This document shows, piece by piece, positions 1-12,700 of a stretch of DNA of 64,000 nucleotides. The stretch covers positions 16,172,725 to 16,236,724 of the forward strand of contig NC_037593.1 in NCBI RefSeq assembly GCF_003073045.1. Reading direction: 5' to 3'. Source of the DNA: Pomacea canaliculata (lineage: Eukaryota > Mollusca > Gastropoda > Architaenioglossa > Ampullariidae). How positions within the stretch are numbered: the stretch's first letter is position 1; each line of letters starts with the position of its first letter. The notes below the pieces were generated by a model. It saw nothing but the letters and a program-made list of their open reading frames with translations. It did no database searches and was not told where the DNA came from. The position numbers were made by a program, and so were the translations under genes.

Positions 1-714
1 TTTTCATCACAGGTACAAGGCATGATGATGTGGGTTCACATTCTTCATTATCTTGCTGTTCGTTTTCACCCTCACTTTCTTTCCGTTTCTGAGACAATGA
101 TTTTAACCACGGTGTCAACGACATCTTGGCAGTAGGTTAATGGAACTCTTCCCGGTAAGGGAAAAATCTCAGTGCACGGGAAGTTACTCTCACCTTGTAG
201 CAGACGACAACAATAGATTGGGCTACGATGTCAGACGCTACACTTACCCAATTTTGTATCTGTTCTTCGCCCAAATTTGAAGGGGTCCCCATGGACGAAA
301 ATTGAAGGGGTCCTCCGAACTTTCAATGCGTACTGTACGCAATTTTTTGCATTAGTAGAAGCTCTGACCTGAAAGAAGAAAATGTCAACAAGAACAGTTC
401 TAGTGGCAGAAAGGGGTTTTGTTTTGTGGGGGTTTTTTGGTTTGTTTTTTAAGACATCCAAAATATCTTGTTAGTGGCATTAATTACCTTTTTGCAAAAT
501 GTAGAAACTGACTTTAAAAAAGTAGGCATAATTTTTGTTAAGAGTGCGGATGTATTAAAACTTCAACGGCATATTTAATATTATGCTTCTTTTTTCCTTT
601 GTCTCAAATTTTATACTTTTTTTTTATATACACTTTGTAAAAAGTATTGTGTATATTAGTGCTTTATTTGGCACATGATGGTACAAATATGCAGAATGTT
701 ATTGGATATTTTAG
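1..714 (+). other. Intron upstream of first visible Pumilio exon
   Basis: No exon or RNA gene is recognisable here. The stretch ends in a pyrimidine-rich tract and an AG at 713-714 that serves as the acceptor for the first visible Pumilio exon. Two near-copies of the word AATTGAAGGGGTCC lie about 28 bp apart near 273-315, a small local duplication of no known meaning. Confidence 0.5.
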
Positions 715-3700
715 ATGCTGGGTACCAGCTTTTGGCTCCAGCTTACTATGATCAAAATGGTCAGCTGGTCATGGGTAATCCACGTGGTATTGGCACACCA
801 GTTCGCCTTGTGTCGCCTGCTCCGGTTCTAGTCTCCACTGGTGCAACCAACCAGCAAGGTAGGCATGTTACATTTAAAACAACATTAACAAATCATAGTG
901 TGCATGTGTAGCAATCCTAGAAACTCCCAAGCTTAAACTGAGCTACTGAACCTCCTTGGTGAATTCTAAAAAGTCCTTTAACTTTTTTAATGGATGAGTG
1001 TTCTTTTAGTTTGCCTTCCTTTAGAAAAACCCTGCATTTACACTGAATTTGCATGGAGTTTAAAAACATACCTTTAACTGAGGCAAATGGGAGTTGTGCT
1101 GATTTATGAAGATTTTTTTTTAATGTGAAATAAAGGGAAAAATCACTCTTTTACAAAAGTTGACACATTAACAACTTGAATGTTGTTAATGGGGTGAGAG
1201 TTGTGGCCTTTTTTTTTATGTGAGTTTATGTTTAACTTGAAATTTTATCCCTGAATTGTATGAAAGCAATTTTATGCCTTCATAATCTTTACTGTGAAAA
1301 TGCTCCATTGTAGGCTGTTTTGTTTTTGTGTGGGTGGGGGGGGGTTAACAGTTACTTCATGTTTGCGTGATTCATCCTGTGTATTGTCAACTACTGGCTT
1401 CTTTGTAGTTTTGTACATCAAAAAGAGTTGAGTTCCTTTTAACCAAGAAGGGTCAGGATTAATCATGTGGTCAGCAAGCATATGGTGACCATGTGCATGT
1501 GTTAGCACCTGCTCTAGTGGTCTGCAAAAGTAGCTTTGCTTCACTCGGGTTTTGCTAGTATATTACACATAACATAAAGGTGTGTTCACTTAGGATTTTG
1601 TTATAGTTATTTTTCTTGCCTATCTCTTATGAAACTCCAGGGAAATGAAAACTTTTAAGTGCTTTCAGCTCATTATGAAACCATTTGGAAAAGGCAGGAA
1701 GATACAATAGTGCATGGGTTTATCTAACCTTTTTGTTTTAAGCCAGTTTTAATTTTATGACTGATAGCTTGAAATTTTATGCAGGAGCTAGGTTTGCGAA
1801 ATTTCAAAATTTTTAAGATTTCTACTTAATAGCATTTGCTGTTGTAGCTGCATGAGGTGCAAATAAAAACGTGTTTGATGTTTATTTTATCAAATTGAAA
1901 TAGATGCACATTAAAAAAAAATAAACCTTTGTTGAAGTGTTGAACTGACCTTGTGAATCAGGATGCGCAAAGATATATAAACAATCCTGTTGGCCATTTG
2001 TTGTACTCAGATTATTACTAAAATGTACCATTTTTAGTCATTAAAATATCATCATCATTTATATGGAAGTAAAATCAGTATGAGGTGCAGATTAAGAAAT
2101 GGAATTTTAAACTTTAGTTAAATGAACAAGGGCTGTACAATAGTCCTTTATGAGTAAGTCTTGGAAAGAAAGAATACAGCCAGGTTGGATCCAATTATTA
2201 ACAAACGTGTTCTCAGGCCTTTTTTTTAAGAAAAAAAAGGGATAACATTCATGTGGAAGAACTTTTCCATATCATAATGTTTTTCCTTATCATCTTTGCT
2301 TTCACTTGGTCATGCTTATGCCATTGTTGCACTTGACTAATAATTAAAGGAGTGGACTATACTTTAATTCGAGGGATCAGTCATACACATATCCATTGTT
2401 TACGACTAACAACTCTTAAAATTCACTATATTTTTCAATGTGATTTCTGCAAAACTTCGCAGTTGAGTACAAAGGGTCACAAGTATTTTATTTTTATAAG
2501 CATGTGCCTACTTAGGAAAACGTTAAAAAAGTACTGCTAGCTGACATGAACTGGTAAAGATAGAACAGTGAACAGGAACCAGTCATTTTGATCAAAAACC
2601 ATATCCCACCTATGTTGACCACACCATGATCATAACGTCTCATGTAAGACCACATCATCCCAACATCCTCAGGCTAAATAAAAGCACATGAGGTAGCAAC
2701 CATTTTATATGACTCAAACATCTGCATATTCATTTAATAAGAATCTCCCAACTTAAGAACAACCGGCAAAGGCTTTTTAAAAATTAATTTGAAAAAAATC
2801 ACATTTATGCACCTTTTTAGATTTTAACAGTATATAGATATACAAACCTTCAAACTAAAGAAGAGCAGCAATAAGGTATTTTTTAATTAAGAAACAAGGA
2901 TGTAAGAAAAAATTGTTATGTGGGTCATTGTATGATTTGTTCTCAGTGTGTATTGCTGAACAGCCTTTTTTTTTTTTTTTTTTGTTAAAGTCAGATGGTG
3001 GCTGAACTTCGCATAGCTCTGTTGGTAATATTTCATGTTAGATACTCCTCTCATTATAGAGGTCAATTTTTCTTTTGGGCTTTGATTCAATGCTGCTTTC
3101 AGTGTTGGGAAGATAAGATCATTGCAGGGTTGATTCGGCTAGGGCAGATTGTAGTAGACATGACTGGAAAAATATGCTTAGGATTGTAGCAAACAAGCAG
3201 TCTGTTTCAAAGAGTACTTAATTAATTTTATTAGAGTTCTGCTGAAAATTATAATTTACAGTAAATGATCTGTCAAAAGCTTTTTTTTTTTTTTTTTTTT
3301 GACAATCCTGTGCAGGGGTACCACAATATGGTGCAGTTGAGTCCCTCGCTTCTCCCTGTTTTTGATTGTCCATTGGTGCTTTAAAGAAAATGGTCGGATT
3401 AGAGATTACTGAATGTGATGTAACAGTTTTGCAGACTAAATCATAAAAAAATTTAGTTTCTCTGTGAGACAGGCACATAATATTTGGCTGTGTTCTCAAA
3501 TTATTGAAAAGTATAGTTAGTAATAAATTTACAATTATTTTGACTTTTGTTTCTATAAAAGAAGGATAACTCCTTACATAAGGCATTAAAGGTGGAACTT
3601 GGTCAACAAACGAAAATGGTTTCGCCTGTGTGAGGGAAGGTGAAGAGTACATGCAGTGCTGACTACTAGTGACCAGTCATCTCCAATTACTACCCAGACT

Positions 3701-6700
3701 ATAGGCAGGGTAGAGATAACAGGCACTGTCGACTAGGCTAGCAATAAAACGTCTTTCTCACCCAACCAGTACTTGCTGAAGGGTCTAAGAGATGATGTTA
3801 AATGGCTTCTATCTGAACAAACTGTCATGGTCAGGATTGAATGTTTTCTCCACAAACAAACAAAAATAGAATATATAAAGGAGAGAAGGATGAACAGCAC
3901 AAATGATACAAACATATAGACAACTGAATTTTTAAACTTTATTTGTATTCCTTTTTTTATCTTTCTCTATATATCTTATCTTTCTTTTCTCATAAGCAGG
4001 GATATCAGTATACAGCTTGTAGATCATGCTCTCATCTACAGTCTATGTACACATCCCACCTAAGTTTTGAGTGCAACGTGCATGTACACTAGTGTCTACG
4101 CTGTAGTATTATTTTATTTTCTAGTCGTTATGTATACTTTGTTTCTTACACCCTGAATCTGGAAAATGACAGTCTGTGTCCATCTGATAAATTAGATGTC
4201 CTAGACAATCTTCTTACCCTATCTGCACCTCCATGACAGCTACTCATTGTGCACTTCTGGAAAGTAATCTGTAGATGCACAGTAAAATCCGAGGCTGGAA
4301 GCAAGAGGGCAGAGCTGGCATATACGCCCACTGTTAATTTGGCTCTGGTGTGGTCCGTTTCGTTTTGGACCAAATGAAAACGAGTAAGAGAACGGAAAAA
4401 AGAGTAATAATAACAAACTATAGTTTGCCACTAAAATTGGTTTAATTTATTTTTACAGTTTTGAACACTTTCCCCTTCATCTCATGATTTACATAACATT
4501 ACAAGGAAGTCAACGTTTTTTATTGGCATAGGTGAAGAACGAGTATGCAAACAAAATTAATGGTTGGAGGCACTGTCATACAGAGCCTTTTCTTTTTTTT
4601 TTTCTTTTTTTTTTTCCATGGCTGGTGCTGCATTGAGAGAAGGCTTGACTGGGGTGAAATGTCAAACTAAGTACATCTGTGGATGAAATGAAGGGTCCCT
4701 CAAAATAAAAATTGCCAATGTTTTTGAGGATGTTTTCATAAATAGGAATACTGAAGTAATGTGTCTTCCAGTTATATTATCATTCATAGCATGTGCAGAT
4801 TGAATTGTTTTCCATTTAAAGGATAGTTATCTATTCATGCTCTTATTAACTGATGCCATTTTTCTATTTGTTCATTCAGAATGTAAAAACTAACATTGCA
4901 TTATGACTAAGATACAAGTAGGCAGTCTTTTAATGCTTTGTTTCAAAAAAGATAATTAAAAATTATTTTGATGATTTAATATTTCCATTGAATTTCTTGT
5001 TTGGTATAGTAATTTTTCAAAAGAATCAGTATTCTAACCAAAAATTTAGGAATTTCAGATTAGAAGAACATAATTTTCAGACAGATCTTCTCCTTACTTG
5101 ACAGCAAAATGAAAGCTGTTTTAACAATCACAATTTTACAGTCTTTCAGAAATGAAGACATACTGAAATTTTTTGTTCTGACCAGGCATGAAAATGAGAA
5201 AGTACTGGAAAATGTTTAGAGAACTAGGAGGATTTGACAGATACTGCCTGAAAAGTCATTACCACCAGCAAAGAAGGCTTACCAAACAATATTTTGATGG
5301 AAATTTAAATACGTTAATGACTATTGCCACCATTTTTTTTTTTAAGTTTATGCAGATTAGTTTAAAAAAGATATGGGGAGCATAAAGTCCATTAGGCACT
5401 TAGGTCATAAAGTATTGGATTTTTTTAAATACCATAGAACGTCAGCTGTCAGATGTCATCTCTTAGATGCTAACATGAAGTTTTTAGAAACCATCTTCAC
5501 TGTAATCTCAAGAAAAAAATAATTCTTTCCACATCATCATGTCATTGCAAAGTAGTAGTGTAGTACAGAATTTTAAATTATTAAGCAGATTCTTTTTCGT
5601 TTTGTGGCTTTGTTCATGTTCCTTGCCTTTTTGGACTACATGGAATTATTTTATTTTTCTGTTTTCTTAAATGTTCCACATTCTTTGTGTTCATATGGGC
5701 AAGTTGTTGCTTCACTTAACATTTTTATTTGACGCCTTTTTTTTTTTGGTGTGCACATCTTTGCCAAGTCTGCAGAAATGCTGAACACTTTTTTTGTTCT
5801 CTGTCATGGCTGCGCACAGTTTTTAAACTGTTTAGTAATTGGTGTTTTGGATTTTCTGAACATCAGGTTCAAGTACACGGACTATTTTTGCACTAGCACT
5901 TCCAAAGTTTAAAAGTTTCTCTCTGCATTCTTGGCAGTTTGGTTTCTTAAATTTGCTGTCTTTGTGCCAGGAGGAGGGAGTGGGATGGGACAGAACCCTC
6001 TGCGACTGCTGACCACACAAGGCCAGCAAGTGGGCACCCCACCTGTTGTGCTGTCCAGCGCAAACAATGTTTCCTCCAACAACTCAGCTATGGGTGAGGA
6101 TTATGCACAAGTATAGTGTGGTAGAGACATGTATTTTGTAGATATCATAGGCAGACATTGGAATCCTGGTCTTTAAAGTCAATTTCAAATGAGATGTAGA
6201 ATAAATCTGAGGTAGAGTGAATGGAAATGTTTTAGATGAACTGTTCCTGTTTGCTGTTGGTGGCAGGCTGCTGGCATTATGCTAGATGCCTCAGACTGGT
6301 CACATTTTCTGGCTTTGGGAAGTGCTGTCTTGGTCTTGATTGCTTTCCTGCCTTTTGATCTGAGGATTTGCAGTAGCTATTCCTTAGAGATATGGTTTTA
6401 GCTTTCTGGTGTCCAAGGAATCAGTTTTCACACCGTATATTGTCTGACATTAGCATGGTAACCATGCAAAAGATTATAAATACTAGAAACTCCTCTTCTT
6501 CCTAATCATCTTATTTCTTTGTTGTTATTTGCTGAAGCCTTGAGTTCTAGTGTTAAAAGAGATCACAGAAGTTGGTGGGGGGGGGGGGAGCGGTTGTTTG
6601 AAGTTTGGCTTCTTTGTCATGATGTCCCTTTAGTTCATGCAGAAGACTGATGTTTTCAAGCAGTTGTCCAAAGGTGGGCTACTGTATCTCTTATGGAAGC

Positions 6701-9700
6701 ATGCACAGTATTGTGGATAGCAAGGTCTGCATCAGTGGGGTCTCTATGACATCTTAGTCTTCTTTGATCCCAGCAGAAGTTTTGAAGAAGAAAAAAGGCC
6801 ATCAATTTATAGGCTGCATGTTTTTATCACACAAGGCTGTTTTTCATAAGCATGGAATAAACTATTCAACTTATTGTGGTGGTAGATTTCCTCAAGACTT
6901 TTAGCGTCTCCATTTTTATCATTTACCCTGTTTGCCGCTTTCCTCTTTATGCCCTCAGGATTTAACAGGTTTGCATTTCTTTAGAATACAAGCATGTTGT
7001 AATGTTCGGATGTATCATCTGTACAGCAAGGTTTGCGTTGTGTAAATGTGGGGGTTTAAAATATTACTACTTTTTTAAAAGATAACCTGAGAAATTTTGC
7101 ACTGTTGCTGAAGCTTGGTACTGTTATCATAAACATTAGCTCATTGTATTGTATGGTCATTTCTTTTCCCTTACTCACCACTTAATGGTTCTGCTTGTGA
7201 GCTGCAAAAAGGATCTACCTACCACCTTTTTATTCCCAGCTTATACAGATGAAATAGAACTTGTTCTATATTTCATTTATACTTATCCTTCACTTTTTCT
7301 CACTATATTTTAGCGTGTCTTTAGATCTTCCAACAAGCACACAAATTGACTGTTAAACGGCTGGTAATTTTCGATTCATACACATTCTTTAGTGTCTAAA
7401 TTAGGCGGCCATTTAAGATATAGATGTCATCCACTTTAATTATTCTACAGAATAATTAGCAATTGCATTCTGTGGGTAAAAATTACATTAAAAAACTATG
7501 TATTTTTCTGTCCAGCTGTATGTTGGAGCACAATGTGCAAACATTACCCGGCCTTTTCTGATTTTGAACTGAACGGAATTTGTCTCAGGTTTTTCTCCAA
7601 ACAGCAGCCTGGGGTACACTCAAGTGACCACCAGCCTTTTCACACCCATCACCACTAATCTTAGCATTAATCCCCAGCAGCAGAATGGCTACAGCAGCAC
7701 TGGTCTGGGTGCCCTTGGTTCCAGCACCCCAGGACCCATTGGTTAGTATGTCACTGAAAGTCATAGATAACCACACTACATGCTAGTATCCAAAAAGTAT
7801 TGTTTCAAAGCATGTCAGCTGATGCAACTGAAGGGCTTAGTAGTGTTCATTGGTTATGACAAATGTAATAAAATTATGGTCATGATATGGTTTGGTGTGA
7901 TGTAAAAAAATCTGGCAATGTTCATTTATGGCTTGCCAGGTCAGCGGAGAGAATCATTTGATGTCAAGCGTTCCCAGCTGTCTACAATGGGTGGCTATTA
8001 TGGTGGTCCTCTTGGGAACATGGCGCCATCACCTGGCGGGCCTGGAAGCATGCTGCAAGCTGGTCAATCCATGACGCCACCTCCATCTCTTTCTGGGTCC
8101 TCCTCAAATTTGTCCATTAGTGAGTGTCCACAAAATAAATAACTTCTAATTATTTTTCATTTTTTGTTTCTTCAGGGAGAAATTCTCATATTGCTAACAT
8201 TAACCTTTATTTACATGTTATGCAATTTTGTGGAGGAAAATTCAGCTTGCATTGAAAGCGCTGTTTTGAAATATTGTTGCCTTCATTTGCTAGATAAGGC
8301 AGAATATTTGAAAAGTATGAAGTTAACAGTAGATATAGTGGAAATGACTATACGTGATTTTACAGTCTATTTACACTTTATGTTTTTATTGTGACATTGA
8401 CAACAGTATCATGGAGTTCATTTACATTTTGCAAACAAAGTCTAATATACAGTATAATGGGAGCGTGTGTATATGCCTGCAGTACTGTTAGTTATGTTTT
8501 TATTAATCAGTTCTGGAAAATATTACTGCTTTGAGGATGGTACTAGTTTTTTTGTATATTTTATATACGATTTCAGCGGTTGACAGAATAGTCAGTCCAC
8601 AGTGCTTTGAAATTTATTAGTTCCGACAAATGTCATAGTTAAGGGCAAGTAAGAGAATAATTTCTTAACCCTTGTTGTGTTTTGGTGACTGTTTTTGTGA
8701 AGAAGAAAAAGCTTAAGCTTTTGAAGTAGGTTTATATTTTCCTGTTAGTATTTTTGTAGTGGTAGAATTTGTTGGTATTCGGTTTAATGCTTGTGTTAGT
8801 AGATCTTGGGGGAAATGGACGGCCGTACTCTGCTGCACCTGGAGCCGAAGCAAAATACCGTGCTGGCCTGATCTCCCCTGCCAATGGATTCTTTGGAAAC
8901 ACATTCTTTCCCACCAGAAATATGCCCCCACGAAGGTTAGTTTTGCAGTTTTTAGTCATGTTTTATTAAGATCCTTTCATCAGATCCCTACTTCTTGATG
9001 CCCACCACCAGCTGGTGCAGCTTACCTTGTAGTGGTATGGTGACGTGCGAGCCCTGCCAATCCACAGAGCTATGTTGGCAGGTCTAACCAAGCTGAACAG
9101 GTCTGTCAGGGGAACCAAAATGTTGCACCCTGGCCCTCCAGGTTGGGTGTTTTGCTTTAAGCTAACAACCCACTCGTGTGTGTATATATATATACAGTCA
9201 AATCTCGCTACTATGCCACCTACCGGGACCGAGCAAAAGTGGCATAGTAGCGAGAGTGGCATAATACCGAGGGTTCGTAAAAATGGCTTTATTTGCTCAA
9301 GTTACCCGTCAGTCCAAAGCTCTCAAGAAGCGTCGGCTGGCACTAGCTGTCTCCTCTCGTTCTCCCCCTCACCTCTTCATCCCCACCCCTCCCAACCACA
9401 TCCGCGCACCTGCATCCTGTCGCTAGTCGACTCCCTCCCGCTCTCCCTCTGTCACGGGGCTGTCGCCCGGCCAGCAGCCACCCCCCATCGCCAGCCTCCA
9501 CCCTCCCTGTGTGTGTGCTATGTTCCATCCCCCCTAACTGCGATGTTGCACACTACCATACAGTATAATAATCGAGCACTGCACGGAATTTCACAACTTG
9601 TGCCTTTTAACAATCACACAATAGTGGCATAGTAGCGAGAGTAGGTTGTGGCATAGTAAAAAATTTTTTGCATTGAATTTATAGTCAGGACCGAGCAAAA

Positions 9701-12700
9701 GTGGCATAATACCGAGAGTGGCATAGTAGCGAGGTGGCATAGTAGCGAGATTTGACTGTATGTGTGTGTGAAACCACAACAGCCTGGTCTGGAAGATTCC
9801 TTTCTAGAAGAGCTTATGACGCGTACTGGTGAAAGCCTTGGGGAGCCAGCTCGCCAACTCTTCTTTTGACGACCAAGGCAAGAATCAGAGACCTGGAACA
9901 TCAGAACCCTTAATGAAAGTAGCAAGTCAGCTCATGTGGCAAGCGAAATGAGAAAATACGAACATCAGGGTTCTCAGGTTATTGAAACCAGATGGAATGG
10001 AAGTGGCCAGACCAGAATAATATCAGGAGAAACAATTATTTACTCTGGCCACAAAGAACTGGACCACAATCGTACTCAGAGAGTAGCACTGCTGATGTCA
10101 ACAGAGGCAACAAAGGCACTGATGGCTTGTCAACCAGTCTCACCACATCTCATGTCAGCAAGATTCAACACTAATGGAAGGAAGATCACCATCATCCAAT
10201 GCTAATTACCAACAAATGCAGCAGATGAAGAGGAAAAAGAAGACTTCTACGGCTCCTTGTAGTTTCTGCATGACGGCACACCAAGAAGAGATCTGAAGAT
10301 CATTATGGAAGACCTAAGTGCCAGAATGGAAGATTAATAGGGAACTCATCATGGCTTTGGCACCTGCAATGAACACAGGTAGATTTCACAGACCACAGAA
10401 AAATATTCACAAGACAACTTGGCACTTCGAAGAGCATCTGATAGCCAGGCAAAAAAACCAGATCGACCAAAGAACAGTTGCTCGAAAGTGAAAAGGCGTC
10501 TAAGATGTCCGAGTGAGAAGAGGTGCAGATGCTGCTTCAGACCACAAGCTCCTAGTGGCAGTCTTCAAGATTAAGCTGAAGTCCTTTATTGATCCAGCAG
10601 GCGGACCACACCACAAGTTCAAAACTTAATACCTCAAGAACAAGGAAACAATGGAAATTTATGACTGTGAAGTCAAGAATAAGTATAAGGCCCTTTCAGG
10701 ACTGATGGAAGAACACTAGTCAACACTCAAGAGCGTTTGGAAGATAACCGGTACAGATGTTGAAGGGAAGAGGGAAAGAAAACACAAGGCTCCGGAGACC
10801 TGGGCAAAGATTCAATCAAGAACGAGACTGAAACAGAAGCTCAACCAGTGTCAAGACTAACAAGAGAAGAAAAGTCTCAGAGCTGAATATTGAAAAGTCA
10901 ACCGTCGAGTGATGAAGTCTGTCGGGGAGGACAAGACGCTTCACCTTTGAATTGACAGAGGAAGCAGAGACAGCAGCTATACAGGGAAACATAAAGCGAC
11001 TATACAAAATAACACGAACTCTGTCAGGCAGGAACATTAACCCAAACAAGCCCATGAGAGACAAAAGACAGCAAGACCATAACAAATGATGCATGACAAA
11101 GAGACCGGTGGATGGAACACTTCGAAGAGATCCTGAATCGACCTGGTCCACCATCTTTACCTGACATACCACCACCAACTGCACAACTTCACATCAACAC
11201 CAGCCCTCCCACTAAGACAGAAATCATCAAAGCTATCGAAAGCATGAAAAGTGGCAAAGCACCAGGCCCAGATGGCATACCCCCAGAAGCATTAAAGGCA
11301 GATCCAGAAACAACAGCAACAATTTTACAGCCCCTTCTACACAAGATCTGGGAACAAGAGCTAGTACCAACAGACTGGAAGCTAGGCCACCCGGTCAAGT
11401 TACCAAAGAAAGGAGACCTCTCCCAGTGCAACAACTGGTGTGGAATCAAGCTGCTATCCATCCCCAGCAAAGTCCTGACAAGGGTAATTCTAGAGAGACT
11501 GACACCATAGCAAGCAGGGTTTCACCAGGATATGTCATGCACTGACCACATTGCCACCCTCTGTATTAAAAAAATGTGAAAAATTTATTTATCATTAAAA
11601 CACTCCTTTTTGGCAAAAATGCAACTGGCATATGTGTCATATATCAAAGTATCAAAATCTGTTATCTCAACCATGGCATCCCAAAACTGCTGCTTTCTGG
11701 GGTGGCCTCTCATGTTGTCCTCACTTTGACCACACATATTTCCAAAACTCAAACATATTAAAATCAATTATCTGAAAGTGATTTTGAAATAGTACTTTTT
11801 TGTTTTAAAAAATAATTCATTACAGTCAAAATTGTAATCGTAACCACTTTAAAACATTTTTAGATAGTTATTTTATATTTGATTATTCCATCACAAAATG
11901 TTGTTAAAAGCTTTTAAAACAAAACAATTTCTAGAGTATACTTTCACATTAAAAGGCATTTTTATTATTATGCAAAACCTGTTTCTGGATAAATTGATTT
12001 TCTTGCCTTTATTCTTGCTTGAGTATTGTTTAATAATGATTGTGATATGGAAAATACTCTTAACAAACATAAAGAGCACAAAAATATGAGACTGTTTTCT
12101 CAGATGATTAGTAAAGGGGGTTTTTTTTTTTTTTTTTTCTTCTTCTTCTCCTTTTCCTTGAAGTGCAAGCATGTCAAAAGAGGTGACTGGGCGAAGTCGA
12201 CTGTTAGAAGACTTCCGGAATAACCGAATTCCTAACCTTCAGCTGAAAGACTTGTACAACCATGTTGTGGAATTTTCTCAAGACCAGCATGGCTCACGGT
12301 AAGTAAGATCTAGCGTGTGTGAAGTTCCATTGTTAGAATAAAATGCTACCTCTGGAAAAATAATAACTTTATGTTATTGTTTTGTGTAGCACAAATCGAT
12401 TCCTGTCTGTCAAAACCCTTCATTGCCACCTATTTTTGTGCAGGTTTATCCAGCAGAAACTGGAAAGGGCCACACCTCAGGAGAAAGTAATGGTTTTCAA
12501 TGAGATTCTCAGTGCTGCCTACAGCCTCATGACTGATGTTTTTGGGAACTATGTCATTCAGAAATTTTTTGAGTTTGGTTCTCCTGACCAGAAACAGACA
12601 CTGGCCCAGCGAGTGAGGGGTCACGTATTGCCCCTAGCATTACAGATGTATGGCTGTAGGGTCATTCAGAAGGCTTTGGAGTCCATACCTGCTGACATGC

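Larger units (their letters stand above)
859..5970 (+). other. Large Pumilio intron with repeats
   Basis: This 5.1 kb AT-rich intron holds a tRNA-like SINE (2990-3212), a fold-back repeat copy (3583-4140) and several poly-T tracts (for example 2965-2983, 3280-3300 and 4590-4617). Open frames here are short and none resembles a protein. I see nothing else between 4141 and 5970. Confidence 0.6.

Noticed and set aside
3218-3652. 144-codon minus-strand open frame
   Set aside because: It covers poly-A/T tracts and the edge of the fold-back repeat. No domain, no splice context.
9045-9632. 195-codon open frame
   Set aside because: It runs across the LINE leader and the non-coding C-rich MITE, and has no family resemblance. 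A chance frame within mobile DNA.
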